A stretch of DNA of 64,000 bases from Treponema sp. (GTDB lineage: Bacteria; Spirochaetota; Spirochaetia; Treponematales; Treponemataceae), in contig JAFLSO010000001.1 of assembly GCA_022510925.1 (NCBI GenBank), forward strand, positions 124,001-188,000, in the 5' to 3' direction. Position 1 is the stretch's first letter. Each line of letters begins with the position of its first letter. This document shows, one piece after another, positions 15,962 to 23,883 of this stretch. Both the position numbers and the translations under genes were made by a program. The notes under the pieces were generated by a model, which was not told the origin of the DNA, did no database searches, and was given only the letters and a program-made list of their open reading frames with translations.

Positions 15962-17551
15962 ATGGCTTCAAAAATTGAATGGAACAACCTCAACAAAATG
16001 GAAAGCTTTAAGGAGCTAAAAGAATTAAAGGGCGGCGTTTCATTGCAAAAGTCACTTAAGGGTGCTGCGGGCGTAAAACGCGTGGAGGAATTCAACATCC
16101 CCATGGCGGCAGGGTTATCGTACAATTATGCCGCCAAGCAGATTGACAAAAAGATAATCTCCGCGTTCAAAAAACTTGTCAAAGAGGACCAGCTTCTTGA
16201 GAAATTCGCGGCGCTCTATAACGGCGAGGTGATTAACACAGGCGAGAAACGTCTTGTCCTTCATCATCTTACACGCGGGCAGCTTGGTGAGAAAGTTATT
16301 GTGGACGGAGTGAACAAGCGCGATTTCTACGTGAGGCAGCAGAGCGCCATCGCGGACTTCGCGGATAAAATCCATTCAGGGAAAATCACTAACGAGAAAG
16401 GGGAGAAGTACACCACCGTCTGTCAGATAGGCATAGGCGGAAGTGACTTGGGGCCGCGCGCCATGTATCTGGCTCTGGAGAACTGGGCCAGGGCGTCCGG
16501 CACATTTAAAATGGAGGCGCGCTTTATTTCCAACGTTGACCCCGACGATGCCTCCGCTGTTCTGGGCTCCATAGACATATCAAGGACCATATTCATTCTG
16601 GTCTCAAAAAGCGGAACCACGCTTGAGACTCTTACGAACGAGTCATTCGTGAAGGATGCCATTAAAAAAGCAGGGCTCACCGTGGGAAAGCACATGATTG
16701 CCGTTACCAGCGAGACCAGCCCGCTTGTGGGGAACCCTGATTACATGGCGGCGTTTTTCATGGACGACTACATCGGCGGGCGCTACTCGTCCACCTCAGC
16801 CGTGGGCGGAGCGGTGCTGAGCCTGGCGTTCGGTCCTGATGTCTTTGCCAGATTCCTGAAGGGCGCGGCGGAGGCAGACAAGACCGCGCTGGAAAAGGAC
16901 GTGACCAAAAACGCGGCGCTTATGGATGCCCTGATCGGAGTCTATGAGCGCAACGTGCAGGGCTATCCCTCCACTGCGGTTCTGCCGTACTCCCAGGGGC
17001 TCAGCCGCTTCCCCGCGCATCTTCAGCAGCTGGACATGGAGTCAAACGGCAAGAGCGTGAACCGCTTCGGTAAGAAGATAAGCTACGTGACCGGGCCTGT
17101 GATTTTCGGTGAGCCGGGAACAAACGGCCAGCACAGTTTCTATCAGCTTCTGCATCAGGGCACTAACGTTATTCCCCTGCAGTTCATCGCGTACCAGAAA
17201 AATCAGACAGGAAAGGACGTGAGCATACAGGGCTCCACGAGCCAGAAAAAATTGTGCGCTAATGTGGTGGCGCAGATAATCGCTTTTGCCTGCGGTAAGG
17301 ATGACAAGGACCCGAATAAATTCTTTTCCGGCGAGCGGCCGTCCAGCCTCATTTACGGAAAGCAGCTTACTCCCGAAAGCCTGGGCGCGCTCCTTGCGCA
17401 TTTCGAGAACAAAGTTATGTTCCAGGGATTCGTGTGGAACGTGAACAGTTTTGATCAGGAAGGCGTGCAGTTAGGAAAAGTCCTTGCAAAGTCCGTCCTC
17501 TCAAATGACATGGAGCCTGTCCTTAAGGCATACGCAGATCTGCTCATATAA
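15962..17551 (+). CDS. pgi: Glucose-6-phosphate isomerase
   Basis: Interconverts glucose 6-phosphate and fructose 6-phosphate in glycolysis. 529 residues. Family motifs are intact: IGIGGSDLGPR, SKSGTTLET (phosphate site), QLDMESNGKS (catalytic Glu), GEPGTNGQHSFYQLLHQG (catalytic His) and the C-terminal NSFDQEGVQLGK with catalytic Lys. Strong Shine-Dalgarno GGAGG. Own promoter upstream and a strong terminator just after, so it is a single-gene unit. Fits with malQ further down the window as entry of glucans into glycolysis. Confidence 0.96.
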   Translation: MASKIEWNNLNKMESFKELKELKGGVSLQKSLKGAAGVKRVEEFNIPMAAGLSYNYAAKQIDKKIISAFKKLVKEDQLLEKFAALYNGEVINTGEKRLVLHHLTRGQLGEKVIVDGVNKRDFYVRQQSAIADFADKIHSGKITNEKGEKYTTVCQIGIGGSDLGPRAMYLALENWARASGTFKMEARFISNVDPDDASAVLGSIDISRTIFILVSKSGTTLETLTNESFVKDAIKKAGLTVGKHMIAVTSETSPLVGNPDYMAAFFMDDYIGGRYSSTSAVGGAVLSLAFGPDVFARFLKGAAEADKTALEKDVTKNAALMDALIGVYERNVQGYPSTAVLPYSQGLSRFPAHLQQLDMESNGKSVNRFGKKISYVTGPVIFGEPGTNGQHSFYQLLHQGTNVIPLQFIAYQKNQTGKDVSIQGSTSQKKLCANVVAQIIAFACGKDDKDPNKFFSGERPSSLIYGKQLTPESLGALLAHFENKVMFQGFVWNVNSFDQEGVQLGKVLAKSVLSNDMEPVLKAYADLLI

Positions 17552-17587
17552 TTTTATGCGGCGCTTTCCTCTGATTTGAATATCAGG

Positions 17588-17625
17588 CGCCTGGCAGGAG
17601 CATAATCCTGTCAGGCGTTTTTTTT
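17588..17625 (+). terminator. Intrinsic terminator of pgi
   Basis: Twelve-base stem (17588-17599 with 17606-17617, one G-T pair), six-base loop, then eight T. The -35 box of the next gene begins right after the T-run. Confidence 0.9.
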
Positions 17626-17654
17626 GTGACAAAAGATGAAAAAAACGCTACACT
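17626..17654 (+). promoter_or_regulatory. Leaderless-type promoter
   Basis: GTGACA, 17-base spacer, TACACT, six bases (TAGGGC), ATG at 17661. No Shine-Dalgarno. The same GTGACA -35 is used upstream of the U32 gene at 37453. Confidence 0.65.
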
Positions 17655-17660
17655 TAGGGC

Positions 17661-18296
17661 ATGACCGCATTAGAGAAACGTGAGAGAAAAGAGCATCTCT
17701 TGGATGAACTTACGGCGCTTGCCGAGCGTGGTGTAGTCCATCTGAGGCTTCAGGATGAGGACTCCCTCTTTAATCCGTATGATCCTGCACCCGCAGAGGA
17801 GCGTGATTTAAATCCTGATGCGGTGGATTATCTTATGGAGCAGCTGGACAAACAGCCCGGTAAGCTTCGCATTGAGGCTGACATCTCCGTTCCCGGCGCG
17901 GAAAAATACGGCGCGCATACGCTCTGCGAGGCGTTCAAAAATTACTTTGCGAAAAAAGCGGAGGAGCAGATTCTTACAAACAAGAGGGTTTTCCGCAAAT
18001 GGACGGTCAACCTTATCTGCGGCCTTGTATTTCTTGCGGTGTGCCTGATTATGGCGCACATTTTTAACATGAACTCGGAGCGGCATCCGTTTTTCAGCGT
18101 GCTGGGAGAAAGCCTTAGCATCATAGGCTGGGTCGCCATCTGGGAGCCGGCAACATATTTCTTATACGGCATACGCGGTGACTTAAAGACTTTGCGCGCG
18201 TACATGCTCCTGCACCGGGCGGAGGTAAACATTGTGACCGCAAAAGACCTGCATTCCGCAGTAAGCGGCACGGAGGAGAATACCGCGCGTGAATGA
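17661..18296 (+). CDS. Membrane protein of unknown function, two helices
   Basis: Not recognised. 211 residues: a charged, soluble N-terminal part (1-115; predicted helical, acidic, with NPYDPAPAEERDLNP), then two hydrophobic segments (about 118-137 and 148-170, the second with WVAIWEPATYFLYG), and a short C-terminal tail. The pattern WxxxxEPxxYxxxG in the second helix resembles sequences seen in several uncharacterised bacterial membrane proteins, but I cannot name the family with confidence. It has its own leaderless-type promoter; the next gene, an ABC-F ATPase, starts 65 bases after its stop. Confidence 0.7.
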   Translation: MTALEKRERKEHLLDELTALAERGVVHLRLQDEDSLFNPYDPAPAEERDLNPDAVDYLMEQLDKQPGKLRIEADISVPGAEKYGAHTLCEAFKNYFAKKAEEQILTNKRVFRKWTVNLICGLVFLAVCLIMAHIFNMNSERHPFFSVLGESLSIIGWVAIWEPATYFLYGIRGDLKTLRAYMLLHRAEVNIVTAKDLHSAVSGTEENTARE

Positions 18297-18361
18297 GTAT
18301 GCGCTCCGCATGAATTTCTGATTCGCTTGCAGGCGCTCGCCTTCACGGGAGAAAAACGCTT

Positions 18362-20353
18362 ATGAATCTGCTGTCCATAAAAGACATCGCTAAAATCGGA
18401 CGCGAGGCCGCGCTTTTCACGGACGTCACGTTCGGTTTGAATTCTGGGGATAAGGCGGCTCTTATCGGAAAAAACGGAACGGGAAAAAGCACATTGCTCT
18501 CAATCATCGCGGGAGTCATTCCGCCTGATGCAGGAGAGGTGGTGGTCAGCAAGAGCGCAGGAGTCTCTTATCTGGCGCAGTCTCCGTCATACAATGAGAA
18601 TGACACTATACGCGAGCATATTTTCTGCGCATCGTCTCCTAAACTTTCTGTGATACGCGAGTATCAGGAAATCTGCGCTCTTATGGAAAACGGCACAAGA
18701 TCGTCATTGCAGGAGCGCTATCAGGCTTCCATGCATAAAATGGATTCGCAGGGCCTGTGGAACTATGAGGCGCAGGTCCAGTCCGTTCTGGGAGTGCTGG
18801 GCATTCATAGCATGGAGCGCAGGATGGGAGAGCTTTCCGGCGGCATGATAAAGAAAGTCGCTCTGGCGCAGGTGCTTGTGGAGGATACAGGACTTCTGCT
18901 TTTAGACGAGCCCACGAATCATCTGGACATAACCACAATAAAATGGCTTCAGGATTATCTTTCGCAAACCGAACGTTCGGTTCTTATGGTCACGCACGAC
19001 CGCTATTTTCTGGATGCGGTGTGCAATCATATTTATGAGCTGGACAGACGCAGGGTAAAACTTTACGTGGGTAACTATTCTGAGTATCTGGAGAAGAAGC
19101 AGGTTGAGGCGCAGATAGAGGTGAACACGGAGCGGCGCATAGAGAGCGTGCTGCGTTTTGAGCGCGACTGGCTAATGCGGGGGCCATGCGCCAGAGGAAC
19201 TAAGGCAAAAGCGCGCATACAGCATGACATGGCGCTTATTAACCGTGAGAAATTCCAGGCCGACAAAGGCTTTACTTTTGAGGTACAGGGAAGAAGGCTG
19301 GGCGGAAAAATTCTGGAGCTGCACGGCATAAGCAAGAATTACCCCAAAGGGTTCGCAGGGGAAAAAGCACCGCGTGTTTCTGAGGACGGCGGCCTTTCAG
19401 ATTCCGGCGAGAAGCTCATGCCCGTGATAAAAAATTTCAGCTACACTTTTAACAAGGGGCAGAGAATAGGAGTGTTCGGAGAGAACGGAAGCGGCAAGAC
19501 CACACTCCTAAACATAATATCAGGAAGCATTCCTCCGGACAGCGGCACAATCATAAAAGGCGAGAACACTATGCTCGCTTACTATCAGCAGAATCCCGTG
19601 CTAAAGGATTCGGGAATAACCGTTCTGGAATACGTGAAAGAGAGCGCGGAGATAATGCGCATGAATGACGGCACCACGCTTAGCGCCGCCCAGTTTCTGG
19701 AGCAGTTCGGGTTCACGGGAAAAATGCAGCACAGCGCGGTCTCATCCCTTTCCGGCGGTGAAAGAAAGCGTCTTTTTTTAGTGCGGCTCCTGCTCTCAAA
19801 TCCGAACTTTCTGATTCTGGACGAGCCCACGAATGACTTTGACATTTTTACGATGAATATTCTGGAGCAGTTTCTGACAGGATTCAAAGGCTGCCTTTTA
19901 GTCGTGAGCCATGACCGTTATTTTATGGACAAAGTGTGCGACACGCTCTTCATTATGGAGGACGACGGCTCTGTCTCAGGATACGTGGGTAAATGCAGCG
20001 AGTACATACAGTACAGGGAGATTCTTGAAAAAGAGAGGCAGTCCGAGAGAAAATCTTCCCGTGAAAACCAGCGCTCATCATCCTCTGCCGCATCAAATTC
20101 AGCATCCGTGACATCAGGTCCCCTTCCGGATGCCATGACGCAGAAGAAAAAACTTACTTTTAAAGAGCAGCGTGAATTCGAGCAGCTTGAGAGAACCATC
20201 GCGGAACTGGAGGAGCGTTTGAAAATCCTTGAGGCGCAAATGCTTGACGCGGACTTTACTAAAGCCTCAGACGCAAGCAGCGAGTACGCCAGAATCCAGT
20301 CCGAGCTTGAGGCCTCCTACGCCCGCTGGGAATATCTTGCGGCGCTGGCATAG
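18362..20353 (+). CDS. ABC-F family ATPase (Uup-like)
   Basis: Soluble ATPase with two ABC domains and no membrane part, 663 residues. Such proteins act on the ribosome or on DNA. First domain: Walker A GKNGTGKST, signature LSGGM, Walker B LLLLDEPTNHLD. Second domain: Walker A GENGSGKTT, signature LSGGERKR, Walker B FLILDEPTNDFD. The linker between the domains (about residues 240-300) contains the ABC-F interdomain helix RGTKAKARIQ. A low-complexity Ser-rich segment (about 563-590) is followed by a C-terminal coiled coil typical of Uup. Shine-Dalgarno GGGAG is rather far from the ATG. No resistance role can be inferred. Confidence 0.88.
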   Translation: MNLLSIKDIAKIGREAALFTDVTFGLNSGDKAALIGKNGTGKSTLLSIIAGVIPPDAGEVVVSKSAGVSYLAQSPSYNENDTIREHIFCASSPKLSVIREYQEICALMENGTRSSLQERYQASMHKMDSQGLWNYEAQVQSVLGVLGIHSMERRMGELSGGMIKKVALAQVLVEDTGLLLLDEPTNHLDITTIKWLQDYLSQTERSVLMVTHDRYFLDAVCNHIYELDRRRVKLYVGNYSEYLEKKQVEAQIEVNTERRIESVLRFERDWLMRGPCARGTKAKARIQHDMALINREKFQADKGFTFEVQGRRLGGKILELHGISKNYPKGFAGEKAPRVSEDGGLSDSGEKLMPVIKNFSYTFNKGQRIGVFGENGSGKTTLLNIISGSIPPDSGTIIKGENTMLAYYQQNPVLKDSGITVLEYVKESAEIMRMNDGTTLSAAQFLEQFGFTGKMQHSAVSSLSGGERKRLFLVRLLLSNPNFLILDEPTNDFDIFTMNILEQFLTGFKGCLLVVSHDRYFMDKVCDTLFIMEDDGSVSGYVGKCSEYIQYREILEKERQSERKSSRENQRSSSSAASNSASVTSGPLPDAMTQKKKLTFKEQREFEQLERTIAELEERLKILEAQMLDADFTKASDASSEYARIQSELEASYARWEYLAALA

Positions 20354-20372
20354 TGAGAGCGCGGCCCTCGCA

Positions 20373-20401
20373 TTGAAACAAACGTGCCATTTCACTAAAA
20401 T
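20373..20401 (+). promoter_or_regulatory. hisC promoter
   Basis: TTGAAA, 17-base spacer, TAAAAT. Predicted start near 20408; the leader is about 20 bases and contains GAGGT before the ATG. Confidence 0.6.
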
Positions 20402-20426
20402 ACGCAGATGATTAAGCGAGGTAAAA

Positions 20427-21578
20427 ATGCTTTCTCAACGTTTAAAAAAATTACATCCCTACGTTCCGGGCGAGCAGCCTGATGACCGCGAGTACATAAA
20501 GCTTAACGCGAATGAGAACGCGTATCCGCCGCACAAAAGCGTGACGGAGGCCGTGTGCCAGTCTGCCAGCATGCACTCGGAGCGTCTGGCCCTTTATCCC
20601 GACCCGGACGCAAACATGCTTCGTAAGTCCATAGCGGATTTCCTGAACAGTACGGGCGGCGTGCTGGAGCGCGCGGAGATAAACCCTGACGGAGAATGCT
20701 CTCCCGCGCCGCAGGATAAGATTCCGTTTACTGTGACGCCGCAGATGATTTTCTGCGGGAACGGAAGCGATGAGGTCCTGAGCTTTTTGTTCTATACTTT
20801 CTTTGACAGTGACCGCCCGCTTATTATGCCCGAGCACACTTACAGTTTCTATCCTGTGTACTGCGGTTTCTATGACATACCGCTGAAAAAAATCCCGCTG
20901 AAAAAAGACTGGTCGCTTGACATGGATGCGATGTGCGCTGCCGCCGCTGAGAACAAAAGCGCCGTCATCTTTGCGAATCCGAACGCGCCCACGGGCATGG
21001 CGCTCACACGGGAGCAGGTAAGGGAGGCATTGAAATCTTTTCCGCAGGACAGGGCGTTCGTGGTGGACGAGGCTTACTGCGACTTTGGCGGGGAAAGCTG
21101 CATTCCGCTTCTTAAAGAGTTTAAGAATCTTGTGATAGTCAGGACTTTCAGCAAAAGCCTTTCTTTTGCCGGAATGCGGCTTGGATATGTGGTGGCGGCC
21201 CCGGAGCTTATAGACGCCATGCTCACGGTGAAAAATTCATTCAATCATTTTCCCGTGGATTTCATAACCCAGAGAGCGGGAATAGCGTCATGCGGAGCCG
21301 CCGGGTATTATGCGCGGACCGCCCGTCTCATAGCGCAGGAGCGCGAGTCTTTCTCCGGTTTTTTAAAGGAGCGCGGATGGCTCGTGCTTGACAGCAGGAC
21401 TAATTTTGTGTTCGCGAAAAAAAACGGCGTGGAAGGGAAATATATCTATGAGAGCGCTAAGAGAGAAGGCATACTTATACGGCACTTTGACACGCCCGGC
21501 ATAGAGGACTTTGTCCGCATAACGATAGGCACCCCTGAGCAGATGCTGCTGCTGCGCTCTGCGCTTGAGAACATTTAG
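20427..21578 (+). CDS. hisC: Histidinol-phosphate aminotransferase
   Basis: PLP-dependent class I/II aminotransferase of histidine synthesis, 383 residues. Begins with HPYVPGEQP, the HisC-type N-terminus; NANENAYPPHKSV; ANPNAPTG (Asn), DEAYCDFGG (Asp and Tyr), TFSKSLSFAGMRLGY (PLP Lys and Arg). An insertion of roughly 25 residues (about 80-105, ERAEINPDGECSPAPQDK) relative to the usual length of about 355. No other his genes are in the window; related enzymes act on aromatic amino acids, so the substrate is not certain. Convergent with the SUMF1-type gene, 23 bases apart. Confidence 0.85.
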   Translation: MLSQRLKKLHPYVPGEQPDDREYIKLNANENAYPPHKSVTEAVCQSASMHSERLALYPDPDANMLRKSIADFLNSTGGVLERAEINPDGECSPAPQDKIPFTVTPQMIFCGNGSDEVLSFLFYTFFDSDRPLIMPEHTYSFYPVYCGFYDIPLKKIPLKKDWSLDMDAMCAAAAENKSAVIFANPNAPTGMALTREQVREALKSFPQDRAFVVDEAYCDFGGESCIPLLKEFKNLVIVRTFSKSLSFAGMRLGYVVAAPELIDAMLTVKNSFNHFPVDFITQRAGIASCGAAGYYARTARLIAQERESFSGFLKERGWLVLDSRTNFVFAKKNGVEGKYIYESAKREGILIRHFDTPGIEDFVRITIGTPEQMLLLRSALENI

Positions 21579-21601
21579 TAGGCATGGATGCTTTTAAAAG
21601 G

Positions 21602-22618
21602 CTATCTGCTTGAGGCTACCCTGAATCCGAAGTAATTGTAGGATTCGTTCGGGTCATAGGAGTATCTGTCTGCCGCGGCGAGCGACAAAGTGTACGCATG
21701 CCAGCTTCCTCCGCGCATCACCCTTTCTGAGCCGAACTCAGGGCCTGCCGCGCGGGCGCCCTCCTTGCATTCAGTGTACGGACCGTACCAGTCCCAGCAG
21801 AATTCCATCACGTTCCCGCTCATGTCAAAAATGCCGGACGCGTTGGGATTACCGCTTCCTGGAGACGGCGGCGCGCTGGGCACGAAAGGAGTTCCCGCTG
21901 TTCCCACCACGTGTGTTCCCTCCGCATTGTCGCTTGACCACGCTACCTCCTCCGCGGGAATGGAGACCCCTTCCTGTCCCTCCAGAATTATTTGTCCGCT
22001 TGCAAAATCCCCTCGCTGGAATCCTGTCCGCATTTTACGCGCGGCATATTCCCATTCCGCCTCCGTGGGAAGCCTGTAGCCGTCTGCGTTAAAATCGCAC
22101 AGCGCCAGGTCGCATGCGGCGGTGTCGGAAGAATTCCTGAGGACCTGCTGGGCATAGGTATAGCACGGGGTAAGTTCCTGCATCTCGCTCAGCGCGTTGC
22201 ACCACACCACGGCATCGTACCAGTTTATCATAGTCACCGGCTCGTTCCCGTTCACCTGTCCCGGTGCCCGTCCGCGTCCTCCCAATGAGCCCTGCTGCCC
22301 GGGATTCTGAAACTTGTAGCCGTTCTGCTCCGCCCACACCCGCACTTTGTACCACAAAGAATATGTGGTCTCGTAGCGGTTTATTTTAAAGCTGGATATC
22401 CACCTGTCCGCAGTGTAAGTCTGCGCATTCTCCCCTATGATGAATTTCTCTGTTCCGATGACAGGGCCCATCTTAACCATGTCAAGCTCGCTGAACGATG
22501 CCCCCGCGAGCACGGTCTGGAGCCTGTTCTCCGCGGCGCTCTGCGCGAAGCATGCCGCTCCCAGAATCTCAAGCGCGATAAAAACAAACGATGCCGCGTA
22601 AAATTCAAAGCGTTTCAT
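21602..22618 (-). CDS. Exported SUMF1/formylglycine-generating-enzyme-like protein
   Basis: 338-residue protein with an N-terminal signal peptide (MKRFEFYAAS followed by a hydrophobic core, cleavage near CFAQSAA) and a C-type-lectin-like FGE-sulfatase domain: WYDAVVWCNALSE, YRLPTEAEWEYAAR, GIFDMSGNVMEFCWDWY, RVMRGGSWH and YFGFRVA. Family members include formylglycine-generating enzyme, but most treponemal ones have no shown catalytic role. Start at 22618 has GGAGG seven bases upstream; an earlier in-frame ATG is part of that region. Its start overlaps the corA stop by 14 bases, so it is translated with corA. Confidence 0.85.
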   Translation of the reverse strand: MKRFEFYAASFVFIALEILGAACFAQSAAENRLQTVLAGASFSELDMVKMGPVIGTEKFIIGENAQTYTADRWISSFKINRYETTYSLWYKVRVWAEQNGYKFQNPGQQGSLGGRGRAPGQVNGNEPVTMINWYDAVVWCNALSEMQELTPCYTYAQQVLRNSSDTAACDLALCDFNADGYRLPTEAEWEYAARKMRTGFQRGDFASGQIILEGQEGVSIPAEEVAWSSDNAEGTHVVGTAGTPFVPSAPPSPGSGNPNASGIFDMSGNVMEFCWDWYGPYTECKEGARAAGPEFGSERVMRGGSWHAYTLSLAAADRYSYDPNESYNYFGFRVASSR

Positions 22619-23690
22619 TTTTACCTCCATGATTATTGGAATTCTTTTCTGCAAGCCGCTCCTGCTTACGGAGGAATCTTTTCTGCTTGCGCTCGGAGCG
22701 CCTCTGCTGTATACGCTTATGCGGCACTACGATCGGAGACGCGTATTTGCTTGTGCGGGCGATTATGTACCATCCTGCGAACGCCGACGCTATGCAGATT
22801 ATGCTGATGAAAAGCATTCCCCAGAATCCTGCCTGCATCCATGGCAGAGGCACGTTCATTCCAAAGAAACTGGTGATGAATGTGGGAATCATCATTACCA
22901 GCGAGATGATTGTCATGCGTTTCATTACTATGGCCAGATTGTTTGAGATGAGGGATGCGGACGCGTCGTTCATGTGCGCCATGATGTTCGTGTATGTGGC
23001 CGCCATCTCCATGGCCTGCCGGTTGTCAATCTCCACGTCGTCAAGCCAGTCCTGGTCCTCGTCGTCTAGTTTTATTATGCGGGTCTTTCGCAGTTTCTCC
23101 AGAAGAAGCTGATTGCTTTTCAGAGATGTCTCAAAATACAAAAGAGATTTCTGAATGTTCAGGAGCTGCAGGAATTCATGGTTCTCCACCGCGCGGAACA
23201 TCTCGTTCTGAATGGTGGTGGCGCGCCTGTTAAGCTCTTTAAGATAGCGCAGGAACAGAATGTCAGCGCGGTCCAGGAACCTGATTGTGAACGCGGGAAA
23301 ATCAGAAAGGGAAAGCTCCTTTATGCGGTTCGCGGCAAAATCTTTAAGGACCTCGCAGTCCGTCCAGCAGATTGTTATGAAGAATTTCCCGGAAAGTATT
23401 ATGCCCAGTGGCGCGCAGAAATAACTGATGTCATCGCTGGGAGAGAAAACAGGAAGCCGCATGATTGTGAGCGTGTAGCCGTAATCGTCATTCCGCTCCA
23501 GACGTGAAAGCTCGTCCGGGTCCAGTATGTCAAGCATGTTCTCCGCATCTAATGAAAATTTCTGCTCAAGCTCATGAATATCGTCGCGGGTTACGGAGCG
23601 GGCATCCACCCATGTGTTTTTCTCCGAATCCAGCTCCTCGTATTCCTTTGTAACCAGCCTTCCGTTTTCCTGCTGCCAATATGTAATCAT
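22605..23690 (-). CDS. corA: CorA-family magnesium transport protein
   Basis: Divalent-cation channel, 361 residues. Large cytoplasmic N-terminal domain, stalk helix, then two C-terminal transmembrane helices with the filter motif GMN (FFGMNVPLPWMQ, about 285-296) at the outer end of TM1. The C-terminal tail is extremely basic (RRSERKQKRFLRKQERL). The GMN context usually reads YGMNF; here FGMNV. The start at 23690 (ATG) follows GGCGGGT; an in-frame TTG five codons earlier is unlikely. Upstream of the SUMF1-type gene with which it overlaps. Confidence 0.9.
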   Translation of the reverse strand: MITYWQQENGRLVTKEYEELDSEKNTWVDARSVTRDDIHELEQKFSLDAENMLDILDPDELSRLERNDDYGYTLTIMRLPVFSPSDDISYFCAPLGIILSGKFFITICWTDCEVLKDFAANRIKELSLSDFPAFTIRFLDRADILFLRYLKELNRRATTIQNEMFRAVENHEFLQLLNIQKSLLYFETSLKSNQLLLEKLRKTRIIKLDDEDQDWLDDVEIDNRQAMEMAATYTNIMAHMNDASASLISNNLAIVMKRMTIISLVMMIPTFITSFFGMNVPLPWMQAGFWGMLFISIICIASAFAGWYIIARTSKYASPIVVPHKRIQQRRSERKQKRFLRKQERLAEKNSNNHGGKNETL

Positions 23691-23723
23691 AATTTTACCC
23701 GCCAAAAAAATATGTAGTAAATT

Positions 23724-23864
23724 ATGCCGCAGCTTACAGTTACCTTAAAAAAATCTCGTACTGAAGTTGAGGCGCTCACATCTAAAACTACTGCCGTCAC
23801 CGTCCATAAAGTCGCCTCCTCTTACAGCGGAAACACTCATCCGCCAGATTCTAAAAGTGCTTAA
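23724..23864 (+). CDS. Possible small protein, 46 residues
   Basis: Open frame in the 193-base gap between corA and the 644-residue unknown, divergent from corA. It codes for a Ser/Thr/Lys-rich peptide beginning MPQLTVTLKKSRTEVEA and ending in TAA at 23862-23864. There is no clear ribosome-binding site and no homology I can recognise. The remaining sequence in this gap (23865-23883) is AT-rich. Weak candidate; it may be chance. Confidence 0.25.
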   Translation: MPQLTVTLKKSRTEVEALTSKTTAVTVHKVASSYSGNTHPPDSKSA

Positions 23865-23883
23865 GTCTAGCATATAGAGCATT